DNA of 64,000 nucleotides from a virus, in IMG/VR virus record IMGVR_UViG_3300037087_000046, positions 1 through 64,000 of that record; one strand, written 5' to 3'. Of the stretch, positions 35,681 to 42,950 are shown one piece after another (the first letter of the stretch is position 1; each line of letters begins with the position of its first letter). A program made the translations under genes and the position numbers. Below the pieces are notes generated by a model. The model made no database searches, was not told the origin of the DNA, and saw nothing but the letters and a program-made list of their open reading frames with translations.

Positions 35681-36009
35681 TACGCTTAATCTTGTTTGAT
35701 GTGGACTGGTTATATCACAGTAGTGGGAAGTTTGACTACACTAAGGTTGACTACAAAGATAGCGTCCCTATTGCCATCCTAACGCATCGTAACCCGGATT
35801 TTGAACGGTATTTAAGCAAACTGGGTATTGCGGTGTCCGTGTGCGAGAGGAATGAAATACCCTTCCACCTCCCCGCCACATTGTTTTATTATCTTGGCGT
35901 TGATTCCACCATAGACAGTGTTACCGTTTATTCTGGTGCAGAGTATGTCAAGCCACTTCTAACCGAGGTGAGAAAGTTCGTAGGAGTTGCCGATGCCAGA
36001 AAAAAATAG
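35677..36009 (+). CDS. Short HAD-like or unknown protein
   Basis: A 110-residue protein starting with a strand and FDVDWL, reminiscent of the HAD nucleophile motif DxD, but too short for a full enzyme and lacking the other HAD motifs. It overlaps its upstream neighbour by 4 bases and the sigma-like gene by 17. Confidence 0.5.
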   Translation: MIRLILFDVDWLYHSSGKFDYTKVDYKDSVPIAILTHRNPDFERYLSKLGIAVSVCERNEIPFHLPATLFYYLGVDSTIDSVTVYSGAEYVKPLLTEVRKFVGVADARKK

Positions 36010-36442
36010 TACAGCAGAATCAGTATTTGCAAAATACGAAGGACTGGTGTATGCGCAGAAATTGGCTCGGCGGAGCGAAGACCTCCGAAGTGAAGCAACT
36101 CTTGCCCTTTGGTTAGCAGCGTTAAATATTGCCAAGGGCAATATTTCCAAAGAGCACGAACTGCCATACATATTGTCGTGTGTCAACAAGGGGATGTTGA
36201 AATACGCTATAGCGAACTCCTCCCTACGGCTTGAGAGGGAAGGCAGGGATGAACGAACATCATTGTCCGTGTATACGGACAATCAGTTTGTTAATGAAAC
36301 CTTTGACAATTATCGCCATAGGGAAGTGGCACACTTGCTTCTGGATGGGTATTCAACAACCCAAATAAGTAAAATATTGCATATCTCACCACAAGCAACT
36401 CGCTTGCGTATCCGTGGAATAAAGGAGGTGCTCCGTGGATGA
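35993..36442 (+). CDS. Sigma-factor-like transcription regulator
   Basis: The start is ATG 35993, giving 149 residues. An N-terminal helical part (RRSEDLRSEATLALWLAA) resembles sigma region 2. The C-terminal part has a region 4-type helix-turn-helix, HREVAHLLLDGYSTTQISKI then SPQATRLRIRGIKEVL. The size fits a minimal ECF-like sigma. It could direct late transcription, or act as an anti-host or auxiliary regulator. Confidence is higher for the C-terminal HTH than for the full sigma call. Confidence 0.6.
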   Translation: MPEKNSTAESVFAKYEGLVYAQKLARRSEDLRSEATLALWLAALNIAKGNISKEHELPYILSCVNKGMLKYAIANSSLRLEREGRDERTSLSVYTDNQFVNETFDNYRHREVAHLLLDGYSTTQISKILHISPQATRLRIRGIKEVLRG

Positions 36443-36671
36443 CTTCTTTACCCCGGAACTTGTTAATTATTTACTCTCTATCAAGGCGTTAAATAGCATA
36501 CTTCTCAGTGACGACATCTGCTTCTGTAATGACAAACAGTGCCCAAAGCATGAGACATGCCGTAGGTGGATTGGTAACTACAAGGGAACTAATCAGTATC
36601 TGTCTATGACTGAGACTCTAAGAGAGGGAACCACATGCGATGCTTGGTTGGCTGTGAATTTTCAGGAGTAG
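36435..36671 (+). CDS. Small Cys-rich protein
   Basis: A 78-residue protein starting at GTG in the GGAGGTG region. The middle carries CFCNDKQCPKHETCRRW, a probable zinc-binding cluster. Overlaps the next frame by 37 bases. Function is unknown. Confidence 0.55.
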   Translation: MDDFFTPELVNYLLSIKALNSILLSDDICFCNDKQCPKHETCRRWIGNYKGTNQYLSMTETLREGTTCDAWLAVNFQE

Positions 36672-36935
36672 TGCGAGATGCGTTTGCAGCAAAAGGATGG
36701 GATGCCTGGTCTTGTGATTTACTTCCTTCTGATAGACCGGGTAATCATTTTGAAAAGATTGCCTTAGAGAACCCCGTAGGTATCCTAAGCAGTATCATTC
36801 GCAAGCCTGACCAGGTTATCCAGCCGTGGTAGAGAAGAGCGTATACATAAACTACCACCCAGTGCAGACAGATGGAAACTACGTAGCATAACTTACCACG
36901 GAATCGCAGAAGGGATGGCTGAACAATGGACATAA
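36635..36935 (+). pseudogene. Remnant of a phage DNA (cytosine) methyltransferase-like gene
   Basis: The first part, MRCLVGCEFSGVVRDAF followed by DAWSCDLLPSDRPGNH, is the N-terminal signature of a phage gene family usually annotated as DNA cytosine methyltransferase. It then jumps directly to the C-terminal ENPVGILSSIIRKPDQVIQP and stops. A different frame continues with GREERIHKLPPSADRW to a stop at 36935. The catalytic middle and a second stretch are missing, so the gene has two internal deletions and a frame change. Confidence 0.75.
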
Positions 36936-37237
36936 AAGACTGGCTACAGAGTGATGATGTAGAATATAAGGGCATGAGAAAACTTAAGTCAAAGCATATT
37001 ATTTTATTTCCGTATTTAGGTGGATTGGACTTGCTGCGTGAGTTGAAACGGCATGTATATCCTGATTGGAGTATAATCCGCTGTTATGACACAACCCCAA
37101 ATCACACCAAGAACCTAATTGAATACAGAGATCGTATTTTCTCCTTGAACGCTCGAAAAGATTTGGTAAAGTTGCTTGGGGTGTGCCGCGAGATGGTATC
37201 TTACAGTAAGGTTTTCGCCTTGGGGTGGGATAGATAA
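36926..37237 (+). CDS. Hypothetical protein
   Basis: A 103-residue protein with no recognised motif; it starts inside the end of the methyltransferase remnant. Its C-terminus overlaps a long alternative frame that continues as the next gene. Confidence 0.5.
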   Translation: MDIKDWLQSDDVEYKGMRKLKSKHIILFPYLGGLDLLRELKRHVYPDWSIIRCYDTTPNHTKNLIEYRDRIFSLNARKDLVKLLGVCREMVSYSKVFALGWDR

Positions 37238-37238
37238 A

Positions 37239-37511
37239 TTGCGATATGAAGCCAACAAAATATATGATAGTATGGGGAATGTGTTTGACTCAAATATGTA
37301 TCAACAGGCACGGGAGTATTTTAATAGCGTGCTATTAAAAGAGCACTGTGAGGAACTTGGTGTAGACCCTGAAGAACTTTTGTTGGAATACCGAGAAGCC
37401 GTAGCGGCACGTAAGGAACCAGGAGCCAAACGTAGAGCATTAGCGTCGGCATTGCTATTGAAGATTGCTCGCAAACGAGAGCACCTCGTGCGTTACGAAA
37501 GGGCTGACTAA
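37239..37511 (+). CDS. Helical hypothetical protein
   Basis: The start is uncertain: TTG 37239 directly after the previous stop, or ATG 37272. The product is about 90 residues, helical and basic at the C-terminus, with ELGVDPEELL and KRRALASALLL. It may bind nucleic acid, but no domain is identified. Confidence 0.5.
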   Translation: MRYEANKIYDSMGNVFDSNMYQQAREYFNSVLLKEHCEELGVDPEELLLEYREAVAARKEPGAKRRALASALLLKIARKREHLVRYERAD

Positions 37512-37552
37512 TGCTGACTATTAAAATCAGGACTGACTCAGATGGTAAATGA

Positions 37553-38473
37553 ATGCCGGGGACACTTGTTGTTATTATAGAGAAAGAGGAAATAGTGCGC
37601 ATACCCAAACAGTTGAGTCCAACCAGTATTAGCCTTTTCTACGAAGATAGGCGTAGGTTCTATTTAAAATACTTGGCCGATTCGCGTTGCCCGCGCGACC
37701 CGCAGACCCCGCCGATGGCCTTGGGCAGCAGCTTCGATGCCCATGTCAAAAGTTTTTTGGCTGGATATGACCTAGAAACCATTTTCAAACAGCAAGTTGA
37801 CGAACCTATGCGCGAGTGGGCGTGGACGAACGGTGCCCGTGCGTTCAGGCTATACCAAGATTCAGGTGCCCTTGAAGCATTGGAGAAGGAAATGGATCAA
37901 TTTTCAATTGCTCCAAGGTTTGAATTTGATGTGGTAGGGCATGTTAATGGTGTTCCTCTTGGCGGCAAGCCCGATTTATGGTATGGCCACCGGGGTGGAG
38001 CACATGTGCTACTTGATTGGAAATGTAACGGTTATTGCTCCTCTCGCCCCATGTCCCCCAAGAAGGGTTATATCCATCGGTTCGACACTAAAATGGCACA
38101 TAAAAATTGTATACCTGTTGAATACAAAGGGTACTTAATAAATTCCGCCGCACCTATGAACACCGTTGACACGTCGTGGGCGAACCAGTTGTCGATTTAT
38201 GCCTGGCTACTGGGGGAATCTATCGGGTCAAACTTTGTCGTAGGAATAGAGCAACTCTGTGGGCCAGACTGTCTGTGTGTTAGCCATCGTAGTCTGATTG
38301 AACCTGAATATCAGGAGGCGTTGGTACGTAAGATGACTTATATGTGGCACCTGATACAACAAGGGCCACGGCACATCTTTGATACCGTGTCAGAAGAGGA
38401 ATCAGAGGAAGAGTGTGCAGTGCTGGATAAATATTATTTGTCCTTTCAAGGTGAGTATGCTTTTTTGTCTTGA
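37553..38473 (+). CDS. PD-(D/E)XK nuclease (Cas4/RecB-like)
   Basis: A 306-residue protein. It opens with LSPTSISLFYEDRRRFYLKY, typical of RecB-type nucleases. A His in GSSFDAHV and the catalytic GGKPDLW and VLLDWKCNG (D and DxK) follow. A late CGPDCLC may bind metal but does not show the full four-Cys cluster of Cas4. It probably degrades or processes DNA ends during replication and recombination. Confidence 0.8.
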   Translation: MPGTLVVIIEKEEIVRIPKQLSPTSISLFYEDRRRFYLKYLADSRCPRDPQTPPMALGSSFDAHVKSFLAGYDLETIFKQQVDEPMREWAWTNGARAFRLYQDSGALEALEKEMDQFSIAPRFEFDVVGHVNGVPLGGKPDLWYGHRGGAHVLLDWKCNGYCSSRPMSPKKGYIHRFDTKMAHKNCIPVEYKGYLINSAAPMNTVDTSWANQLSIYAWLLGESIGSNFVVGIEQLCGPDCLCVSHRSLIEPEYQEALVRKMTYMWHLIQQGPRHIFDTVSEEESEEECAVLDKYYLSFQGEYAFLS

Positions 38474-38499
38474 CAGTTAAGAGCCTAACGTGTTAGACT
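38470..38499 (+). promoter_or_regulatory. Promoter with operator palindrome
   Basis: TTGACA at 38470-38475, 18 bp and TAGACT at 38494-38499, with CTAACGTGTTAG palindrome over the spacer and -10. It starts in the last codon of the nuclease gene. Confidence 0.75.
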
Positions 38500-38506
38500 C
38501 TTTCTC

Positions 38507-38625
38507 GTAGTCAGTAAGTGCAAGGCAAACGCGGGGTCGGGTTGAGGATTAACTTCAGACGTTTTTAAACGGATTGGCGATGCCACTATAACAAATAGCC
38601 GCCGACGAACCCCTACTGACTACTA
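38507..38625 (+). promoter_or_regulatory. Structured 5' leader closed by a perfect 10-bp stem
   Basis: GTAGTCAGTA just after the promoter pairs perfectly with TACTGACTAC about 100 bases later, immediately before the ribosome site AAAGGAG of the zinc-ribbon gene. Inner hairpins include CGTTT/AAACG and GGC/GCC. The closed, multi-stem shape suggests a regulatory leader or stable RNA, but it matches no riboswitch that I recognise. Confidence 0.5.
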
Positions 38626-38644
38626 TTTAAAGGAGAAATAGAAC

Positions 38645-39184
38645 ATGACTTGTGACATCTGTGGGAAACAAAAAGAAGTATACAAAGTGGCAGGAGTGAT
38701 TATTCCAGGAGTTAGGTATGTCTGCATGGAATGTGCTGTTAAACAGGGGTGGACTAATAGAGAGATGTGGGGGCGTAAACTTACCTGTACCCACTGTGGG
38801 GTGGAAGAAATTATTATCACAACTCTTCTACAAACATCATTTGAATGTGATAAATGTAAAGATGTTGAGGTGGTATGTCCTCATTGCCAAAAACATCTAA
38901 AGACAGTGAAAAAAGTAAATTACAAATCCATGTATGACTATATCTGTGATGAGTGCCAAGCAGGATTTGACAAACGTGAGTCCGAAGAGGAAGCATATAA
39001 GAAGGAACGCGAAGAAGAATATGGTGGTCTTATTGGAACTTACATGGTAACTATTTGTGAAAGGTGTGGTAAAGAAACAGATTGCCTTTTTGAAGCAGAC
39101 CCCTTTAATGAAGATGTGAACGAAGATGATACCCCTGTTTGGGAATGTGACGATTGCAGGGAAGCCAGCGCGTTGGAGATATAA
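38645..39184 (+). CDS. Multi-zinc-ribbon protein
   Basis: A 179-residue protein with at least eight CxxC pairs: CDIC, CMEC, CTHC, CDKC, CPHC, CDEC, CERC and CDDC, spread in repeated units and ending in an acidic tail. It is likely to bind several zinc ions and nucleic acid or protein partners. Strong ribosome site AAAGGAG upstream. First gene behind a regulated promoter with a structured leader. Confidence 0.75.
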   Translation: MTCDICGKQKEVYKVAGVIIPGVRYVCMECAVKQGWTNREMWGRKLTCTHCGVEEIIITTLLQTSFECDKCKDVEVVCPHCQKHLKTVKKVNYKSMYDYICDECQAGFDKRESEEEAYKKEREEEYGGLIGTYMVTICERCGKETDCLFEADPFNEDVNEDDTPVWECDDCREASALEI

Positions 39185-39185
39185 A

Positions 39186-39356
39186 ATGATTAACCTAACC
39201 ACAGTAGAAGAAATTACATTCTGGATTAACCCCAAGCATATTGTTGCCTTCGAGAGACAGGATGACTGGACAGTAATTTCCATGACAAACGGGCAGTCGT
39301 TCCGGGTTAAAGAAACACCAATGGATATAATTTGTAAACTGGGGGAGGACAACTAA
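39186..39356 (+). CDS. Small hypothetical protein
   Basis: The start is ATG 39186, giving 56 residues with a beta-rich middle. Its last base is the first base of the next ATG. No function assigned. Confidence 0.55.
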   Translation: MINLTTVEEITFWINPKHIVAFERQDDWTVISMTNGQSFRVKETPMDIICKLGEDN

Positions 39357-39616
39357 TGAAACTCATTGCATTTGTTAATGGTATGCAACTTAACGGGGAG
39401 TTTGACTCCTTCAAAGAAATATCTGATAAGTTGCTGGATGATTTTAGGGGTACTCTCGTAGTACGACCTGCTGAAACCCCTTCCACAAAATACCACGCCA
39501 TCCTTCCAGGAGGAATCACAACTCCACACTTCTCCAGCCAGACTGGAGCAATCAACTGTGCTCTTGCCGAGATTAACGCCTACCCCGCAAAGTATATCGA
39601 GGTAAAAGCATGCTGA
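39356..39616 (+). CDS. Small hypothetical protein
   Basis: An 86-residue mixed alpha/beta protein, coupled to both neighbours. No recognised family. Confidence 0.6.
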   Translation: MKLIAFVNGMQLNGEFDSFKEISDKLLDDFRGTLVVRPAETPSTKYHAILPGGITTPHFSSQTGAINCALAEINAYPAKYIEVKAC

Positions 39617-39873
39617 TTTCAATTTGGGAAGGGGACGAACTCACCATCATGGAACATGAAAGTCTCACCAACGACGAAATTATCTTCCTTGAGACTGTGG
39701 ATGAGGTAGGTGTTCCCCTACCAAAAGCCCATGTATATGATGACCTATTTGAAGCAGCCAACTTCCTATATTATGAAAAAATCCCACATGTAACAGACAA
39801 ACGCGGACTTGCTGAAGGGCTGATGGATTTGTTTGGTAAAACCAAATACAAGGTGGTGTTGTTTTATGATTAA
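39610..39873 (+). CDS. Small acidic hypothetical protein
   Basis: An 87-residue acidic protein overlapping its neighbours by 7-8 bases. It has a helical C-terminal half; no domain recognised. Confidence 0.6.
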   Translation: MLISIWEGDELTIMEHESLTNDEIIFLETVDEVGVPLPKAHVYDDLFEAANFLYYEKIPHVTDKRGLAEGLMDLFGKTKYKVVLFYD

Positions 39874-40102
39874 GGGGTGGTTTGCTAAGGATCAAAATGG
39901 TAGGATACAGATATTTGGTCATGAACCTTATCTTGAAGCAGGGACGTGGATAAAGAAAGAGGGTGGAACACCCGAAATCAATACTTTTATTTCTATTGCA
40001 GAAGATGATAGTTTGGGCATACTGGAAAAACGTGAAGTCACCCTTAAGAAGTCTGAATTGCGTAGAATATGCCAAATTACCTATAACGAGGAGTTACTAT
40101 GA
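39866..40102 (+). CDS. Small hypothetical protein
   Basis: The start is ATG 39866 by overlap with the previous gene; 78 residues, beta-rich. Ends in ATGA overlap with the next gene. Function is unknown. Confidence 0.6.
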   Translation: MIKGWFAKDQNGRIQIFGHEPYLEAGTWIKKEGGTPEINTFISIAEDDSLGILEKREVTLKKSELRRICQITYNEELL

Positions 40103-40296
40103 GTAAAATTAAACTGAAGACAGACCCCGGTTTCAAGTGTGCTTGTTCCTGTGATTTACATGACGGGCTTTATTGTAAAGTGGGTTGGGCTAAAAAGTAC
40201 AGCCGTGATGTACCGTGGCTGCTACACCCAACAAAAAAATGCCCCTTGCACAAGACGGTAGGTACATTTGTCATTGATATTGAGAAACTGAAATAG
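40099..40296 (+). CDS. Small Cys-rich protein, member of a four-gene family
   Basis: A 65-residue protein with CACSC, YCKVGW and KKCPLH. Three other nearby products (40733, 42333 and 42520) share the same arrangement: Gly/Lys-Cys-x3-Cys, a Tyr/Cys pair and a late Cys-Pro. They may bind zinc; function is unknown. Confidence 0.6.
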   Translation: MSKIKLKTDPGFKCACSCDLHDGLYCKVGWAKKYSRDVPWLLHPTKKCPLHKTVGTFVIDIEKLK

Positions 40297-40322
40297 TCGT
40301 CCTGCTTGCAATACTCCTACTG

Positions 40323-40829
40323 ATGCACCATGAGGATAATTTTGCTACCGCAAAATTATGTAGTGCCGGGGTATTGACGATTGGGTATGGGCACACAACT
40401 ACTTTCGGATTCCCGAAAGTAGTTCCTGGCATGAAAATTTCCCAGCCAGAAGCCATTATTCTTCTTTACAAGGATACCAAGAAGGTGTATGATGGTATAT
40501 ATCCAACGGTGAAACAGTTGGATATACTTCAACAAGCAGCATTAGTATCCTTTGCATACAACATTGGGATTGAGGCATTCGACAAGTCCGCTGTAGCAAT
40601 TAGGCTACGCGATTGGAAAGACCCACCTGATAACCTGTGGCAATATGAGTGTTTGGAAATGCACCTGTTGAGGTGGGATAAAATCGGCAAGACGGTTGCA
40701 CCTGGGTTGGCCCACCGGAGAGAGAGCGAAGCGTGGATATTACTGTGGCAACAACATCTGATGGAAAGTGTAGTATACAGTGTTCCTTATATTGCAAAAC
40801 TGGGTATTATAAAGATTATTGCCAATTAA
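40323..40829 (+). CDS. Endolysin, T4-type lysozyme (GH24)
   Basis: A 168-residue protein from ATG 40323, with the GH24 signature LTIGYGHT and catalytic spacing Glu-x8-Cys-x5-Thr, the Cys variant of the E-D-T triad. It cleaves the glycan strands of peptidoglycan at lysis. Only three residues precede the catalytic Glu, shorter than usual. The open frame extends upstream to 40284 through a strongly hydrophobic stretch (VVLLAILLL), but no ATG/GTG/TTG is available there. A non-AUG start with a signal-arrest-type anchor is possible. Confidence 0.85.
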   Translation: MHHEDNFATAKLCSAGVLTIGYGHTTTFGFPKVVPGMKISQPEAIILLYKDTKKVYDGIYPTVKQLDILQQAALVSFAYNIGIEAFDKSAVAIRLRDWKDPPDNLWQYECLEMHLLRWDKIGKTVAPGLAHRRESEAWILLWQQHLMESVVYSVPYIAKLGIIKIIAN

Positions 40830-40939
40830 ATAAACACTACTATGGTGGCCAGTGGGTAATGAAACCTAAACCAACATGCCCGGCTATTACGGAGCCTGAG
40901 ACAATCCGATTTGTTGCACGAATGGACTTGCCATGCTGA
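40733..40939 (+). CDS. Small Cys-rich protein, family member
   Basis: A 68-residue product from GTG 40733 inside the lysozyme 3' end. It has GKCSIQCSLYCKTGYY and PTCP, the same pattern as the 40099 product. The overlap of 97 bases with the lysozyme is long, but the family resemblance supports it. Confidence 0.6.
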   Translation: MDITVATTSDGKCSIQCSLYCKTGYYKDYCQLNKHYYGGQWVMKPKPTCPAITEPETIRFVARMDLPC

Positions 40940-41130
40940 ACTCCGAACGGTGGATGAAGATTGCACAGAATGCTGAGATACAGTGGGGTAATCGAGAAGA
41001 AGAGTTGGATGAAGAGGGTATCTTTAATTACTGGGAAGATGATTTGTATAGAGCATATCAAAAAGAAGCAGATGCTGCGAACTCATTAGCCATACAATGG
41101 AAAGGAATTGAAAATGCTAATCAAGGCTAA
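40933..41130 (+). CDS. Small acidic hypothetical protein
   Basis: A 65-residue protein, acidic in the middle and aromatic. Overlaps the next gene by 17 bases. No function assigned. Confidence 0.55.
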   Translation: MLNSERWMKIAQNAEIQWGNREEELDEEGIFNYWEDDLYRAYQKEADAANSLAIQWKGIENANQG

Positions 41131-41380
41131 AGACTTACAAGTTGGAGATGTTATTGCTGGGCACGAGGTTTATAGTGTACAGTCGGCAATACTTTTTACC
41201 CTTGTCTGCATGGAAAAAGAAGGTAAACATTATGCACCGGAGTTTCTCAACGAAATGGAAATCAACGTTGAACGACCTGAGTATGTTAAGGTGAATAAAG
41301 AGTTGGTAAGACGTGCCATTGATTGTCTTGGTGGGTCAAGGTGTTCTAGTGACGCAGAGGAACTGGAGAAACTCCTTTGA
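41114..41380 (+). CDS. Small protein with a KAKDLQVGD N-terminal module
   Basis: From ATG 41114 it is 88 residues. The N-terminus MLIKAKDLQVGDVI matches that of the ATP-cone protein at 41963 (MIVKAKDLKVGDRI), so the two share a duplicated module; the C-terminal halves differ. Overlaps thyX by 4 bases. Confidence 0.6.
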   Translation: MLIKAKDLQVGDVIAGHEVYSVQSAILFTLVCMEKEGKHYAPEFLNEMEINVERPEYVKVNKELVRRAIDCLGGSRCSSDAEELEKLL

Positions 41381-41979
41381 AAATAGTCCCACAAAGTATT
41401 GAGTTAATTGACATCACACCAAATGCAGTACAGAAGATTGCCAAGATTGCAAGAGTGTGTTATCAAAGTATGGGCAATGAGGAAGAGAATATTAACTTAC
41501 TCCGTAAGTTAATTGCTCGTGGTCATCTATCCCTCTTGGAACACGCCTCAGCAACATTCCGTATTATCACTGACCGGGCAATCGCAAATGAATTAACCCG
41601 CCATCGTCATGCCTCGTTTGCCCAGGAGAGCACACGGTTCTGTTCGTATGATGAATTGACAGTTATTCGGACACCAGAAGAATTACGTATTGTAGATGGT
41701 AGATATCCTGCTCCTGAATGGGTAGTTTCTATGCAGTCATGTATGAAAAGTTATAGAGACCTTCTTGCTAAGAAGGTCTCACCCCAGATAGCCCGTAGTG
41801 TACTTCCTTTGTGTCTTAAAACAGAATTGGTTATGACTGCCAACTTCCGGGAATGGAAGTATATTTTAGACTTACGCAGTAAGTCTAATTGCCATCCTCA
41901 GATGGTTGAACTTATGAAGATGATAGGTGAGGCACTCACCTATCAAGTACCGGAGGTATTCAATGATAGTCAAGGCTAA
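41377..41979 (+). CDS. thyX: Flavin-dependent thymidylate synthase ThyX
   Basis: A 200-residue protein starting at TTG. The ThyX motif RHRHASFAQESTRF (RHRxxSxxxxSxR) is intact, about residues 74-87, and the C-terminal half has the conserved basic helix (ANFREWKYILDLR). It makes dTMP from dUMP using FAD, NADPH and methylene-tetrahydrofolate. It fits with the dNMP kinase and NrdD/NrdG in supplying dNTPs. Confidence 0.92.
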   Translation: MKIVPQSIELIDITPNAVQKIAKIARVCYQSMGNEEENINLLRKLIARGHLSLLEHASATFRIITDRAIANELTRHRHASFAQESTRFCSYDELTVIRTPEELRIVDGRYPAPEWVVSMQSCMKSYRDLLAKKVSPQIARSVLPLCLKTELVMTANFREWKYILDLRSKSNCHPQMVELMKMIGEALTYQVPEVFNDSQG

Positions 41980-42352
41980 AGACTTAAAGGTAGGAGATAG
42001 GATTGGATCACAAACTATTTTCCGTACTGACAGATTTTCTAATGATGGGTGCGTGTATGTCATATTTGAGGGTCATCAAAGAGCCACACACCATAAAGAC
42101 ACAGAGATAGCAATCCACCGTGAACCAATGATTAAGAAACGTGATGGGCCGTTTGAACCCTTCTCAAAAGAGAAGTTGAAACGTTCCATCTACAAGGCTG
42201 TTCTTGACCTACCGGAAGAAGAGTGGGATTTCAGTGGTGTGCAGAGTATTGTAGATGATGTCTGTGAATTATGCCCGAAAACAACCACGAGTCTTCGGCT
42301 ACATGTAAATGACAGGCTGCTGAGGGAGCACTATGAGAGTTATAACAAATAA
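41963..42352 (+). CDS. Free-standing ATP-cone protein
   Basis: From ATG 41963, 129 residues. The N-terminal module (KAKDLKVGD) resembles the 41114 product. It is followed by an ATP-cone: KKRDGPFEPFSKEKLKRSIY, which closely parallels the N-terminal cone of NrdD in this window (KKRDGSVVPFKQEKITLAIF). ATP-cones bind ATP/dATP and control ribonucleotide reductase. A separate cone may sense dATP in trans or regulate transcription like NrdR, but it lacks an NrdR zinc ribbon. Confidence 0.75.
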   Translation: MIVKAKDLKVGDRIGSQTIFRTDRFSNDGCVYVIFEGHQRATHHKDTEIAIHREPMIKKRDGPFEPFSKEKLKRSIYKAVLDLPEEEWDFSGVQSIVDDVCELCPKTTTSLRLHVNDRLLREHYESYNK

Positions 42353-42551
42353 AGACGGGACGTGCAGCCCCCAGTGTGTTAAGAACTGCCCAAACACAGT
42401 TAAGGGAAAGCCAAATAAAAAATGTTTGGCGTATGGCACACATGGTGCCAACCTGCTGATTGTGAAAAATTTGAAAGACTTCAAGGACATGACTCTTGAA
42501 GAGAAAATGGAGAGAAACGGTGCAACTAAAAACAAAAAACGGGAAATGTGA
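42333..42551 (+). CDS. Small Cys-rich protein, family member
   Basis: A 72-residue protein with GTCSPQCVKNCP and KKCLAYG, part of the local Cys-rich family. Overlaps the ATP-cone end by 20 bases. Function is unknown. Confidence 0.6.
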   Translation: MRVITNKDGTCSPQCVKNCPNTVKGKPNKKCLAYGTHGANLLIVKNLKDFKDMTLEEKMERNGATKNKKREM

Positions 42552-42873
42552 TGTAAATTGTGGTTACTTAAGTGCCCAAACTGGTTGTTATGCTGGATGG
42601 GAAGTAGGGAAAGACTGCCCTGGTGATATGACGGTTAATGACCCAACTGAACAAGTACCTGTTATTCTGACAGATGATGGGCCGATTATTTTTGAGGATA
42701 AAAACTCCGACTCAAATGAGATGAACCACCAAGAAATACCTAAAGATATAGAATCTTCTAATCCCGAACCATTTAGGTTGGTTACCCCCTATTCTGTCGG
42801 GCAATATACCGCTTTTGTCGGGCAATATACCGAGCCACCTAAAAAACGTGGTCGTAAACCAAATAAGAATTGA
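42520..42873 (+). CDS. Cys-rich protein with low-complexity C-terminus
   Basis: The start is GTG 42520, preceded by GGAGAG. The N-terminus has GKCDVNCGYLSAQTGCYAGW and DCPGD, matching the family pattern. The C-terminus repeats VGQYTAFVGQYT and ends in a basic KKRGRKPNK tail that may bind DNA. Confidence 0.6.
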   Translation: MQLKTKNGKCDVNCGYLSAQTGCYAGWEVGKDCPGDMTVNDPTEQVPVILTDDGPIIFEDKNSDSNEMNHQEIPKDIESSNPEPFRLVTPYSVGQYTAFVGQYTEPPKKRGRKPNKN

Positions 42874-42901
42874 CAAACCAACTTATAGTTTGGTCGACGT
42901 T
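42866..42901 (+). promoter_or_regulatory. Possible degenerate promoter/operator
   Basis: TTGACA at about 42868 is followed by an imperfect palindrome ACCAACTTATAGTTTGGT. The -10 expected 18 bp downstream is poor (TCGACG). It lies in the 77-base gap before the RNA ligase gene and may be a weak or diverged member of the promoter family. Confidence 0.35.
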
Positions 42902-42950
42902 AGTAGGTATCAAGCCCTGCCCGACCAACAATTTTGAAAGGACACACTAA

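Noticed and set aside
37511-37552. A 13-codon ORF before the PD-(D/E)XK gene
   Set aside because: It is coupled to the previous stop but too short and without a ribosome site to support.
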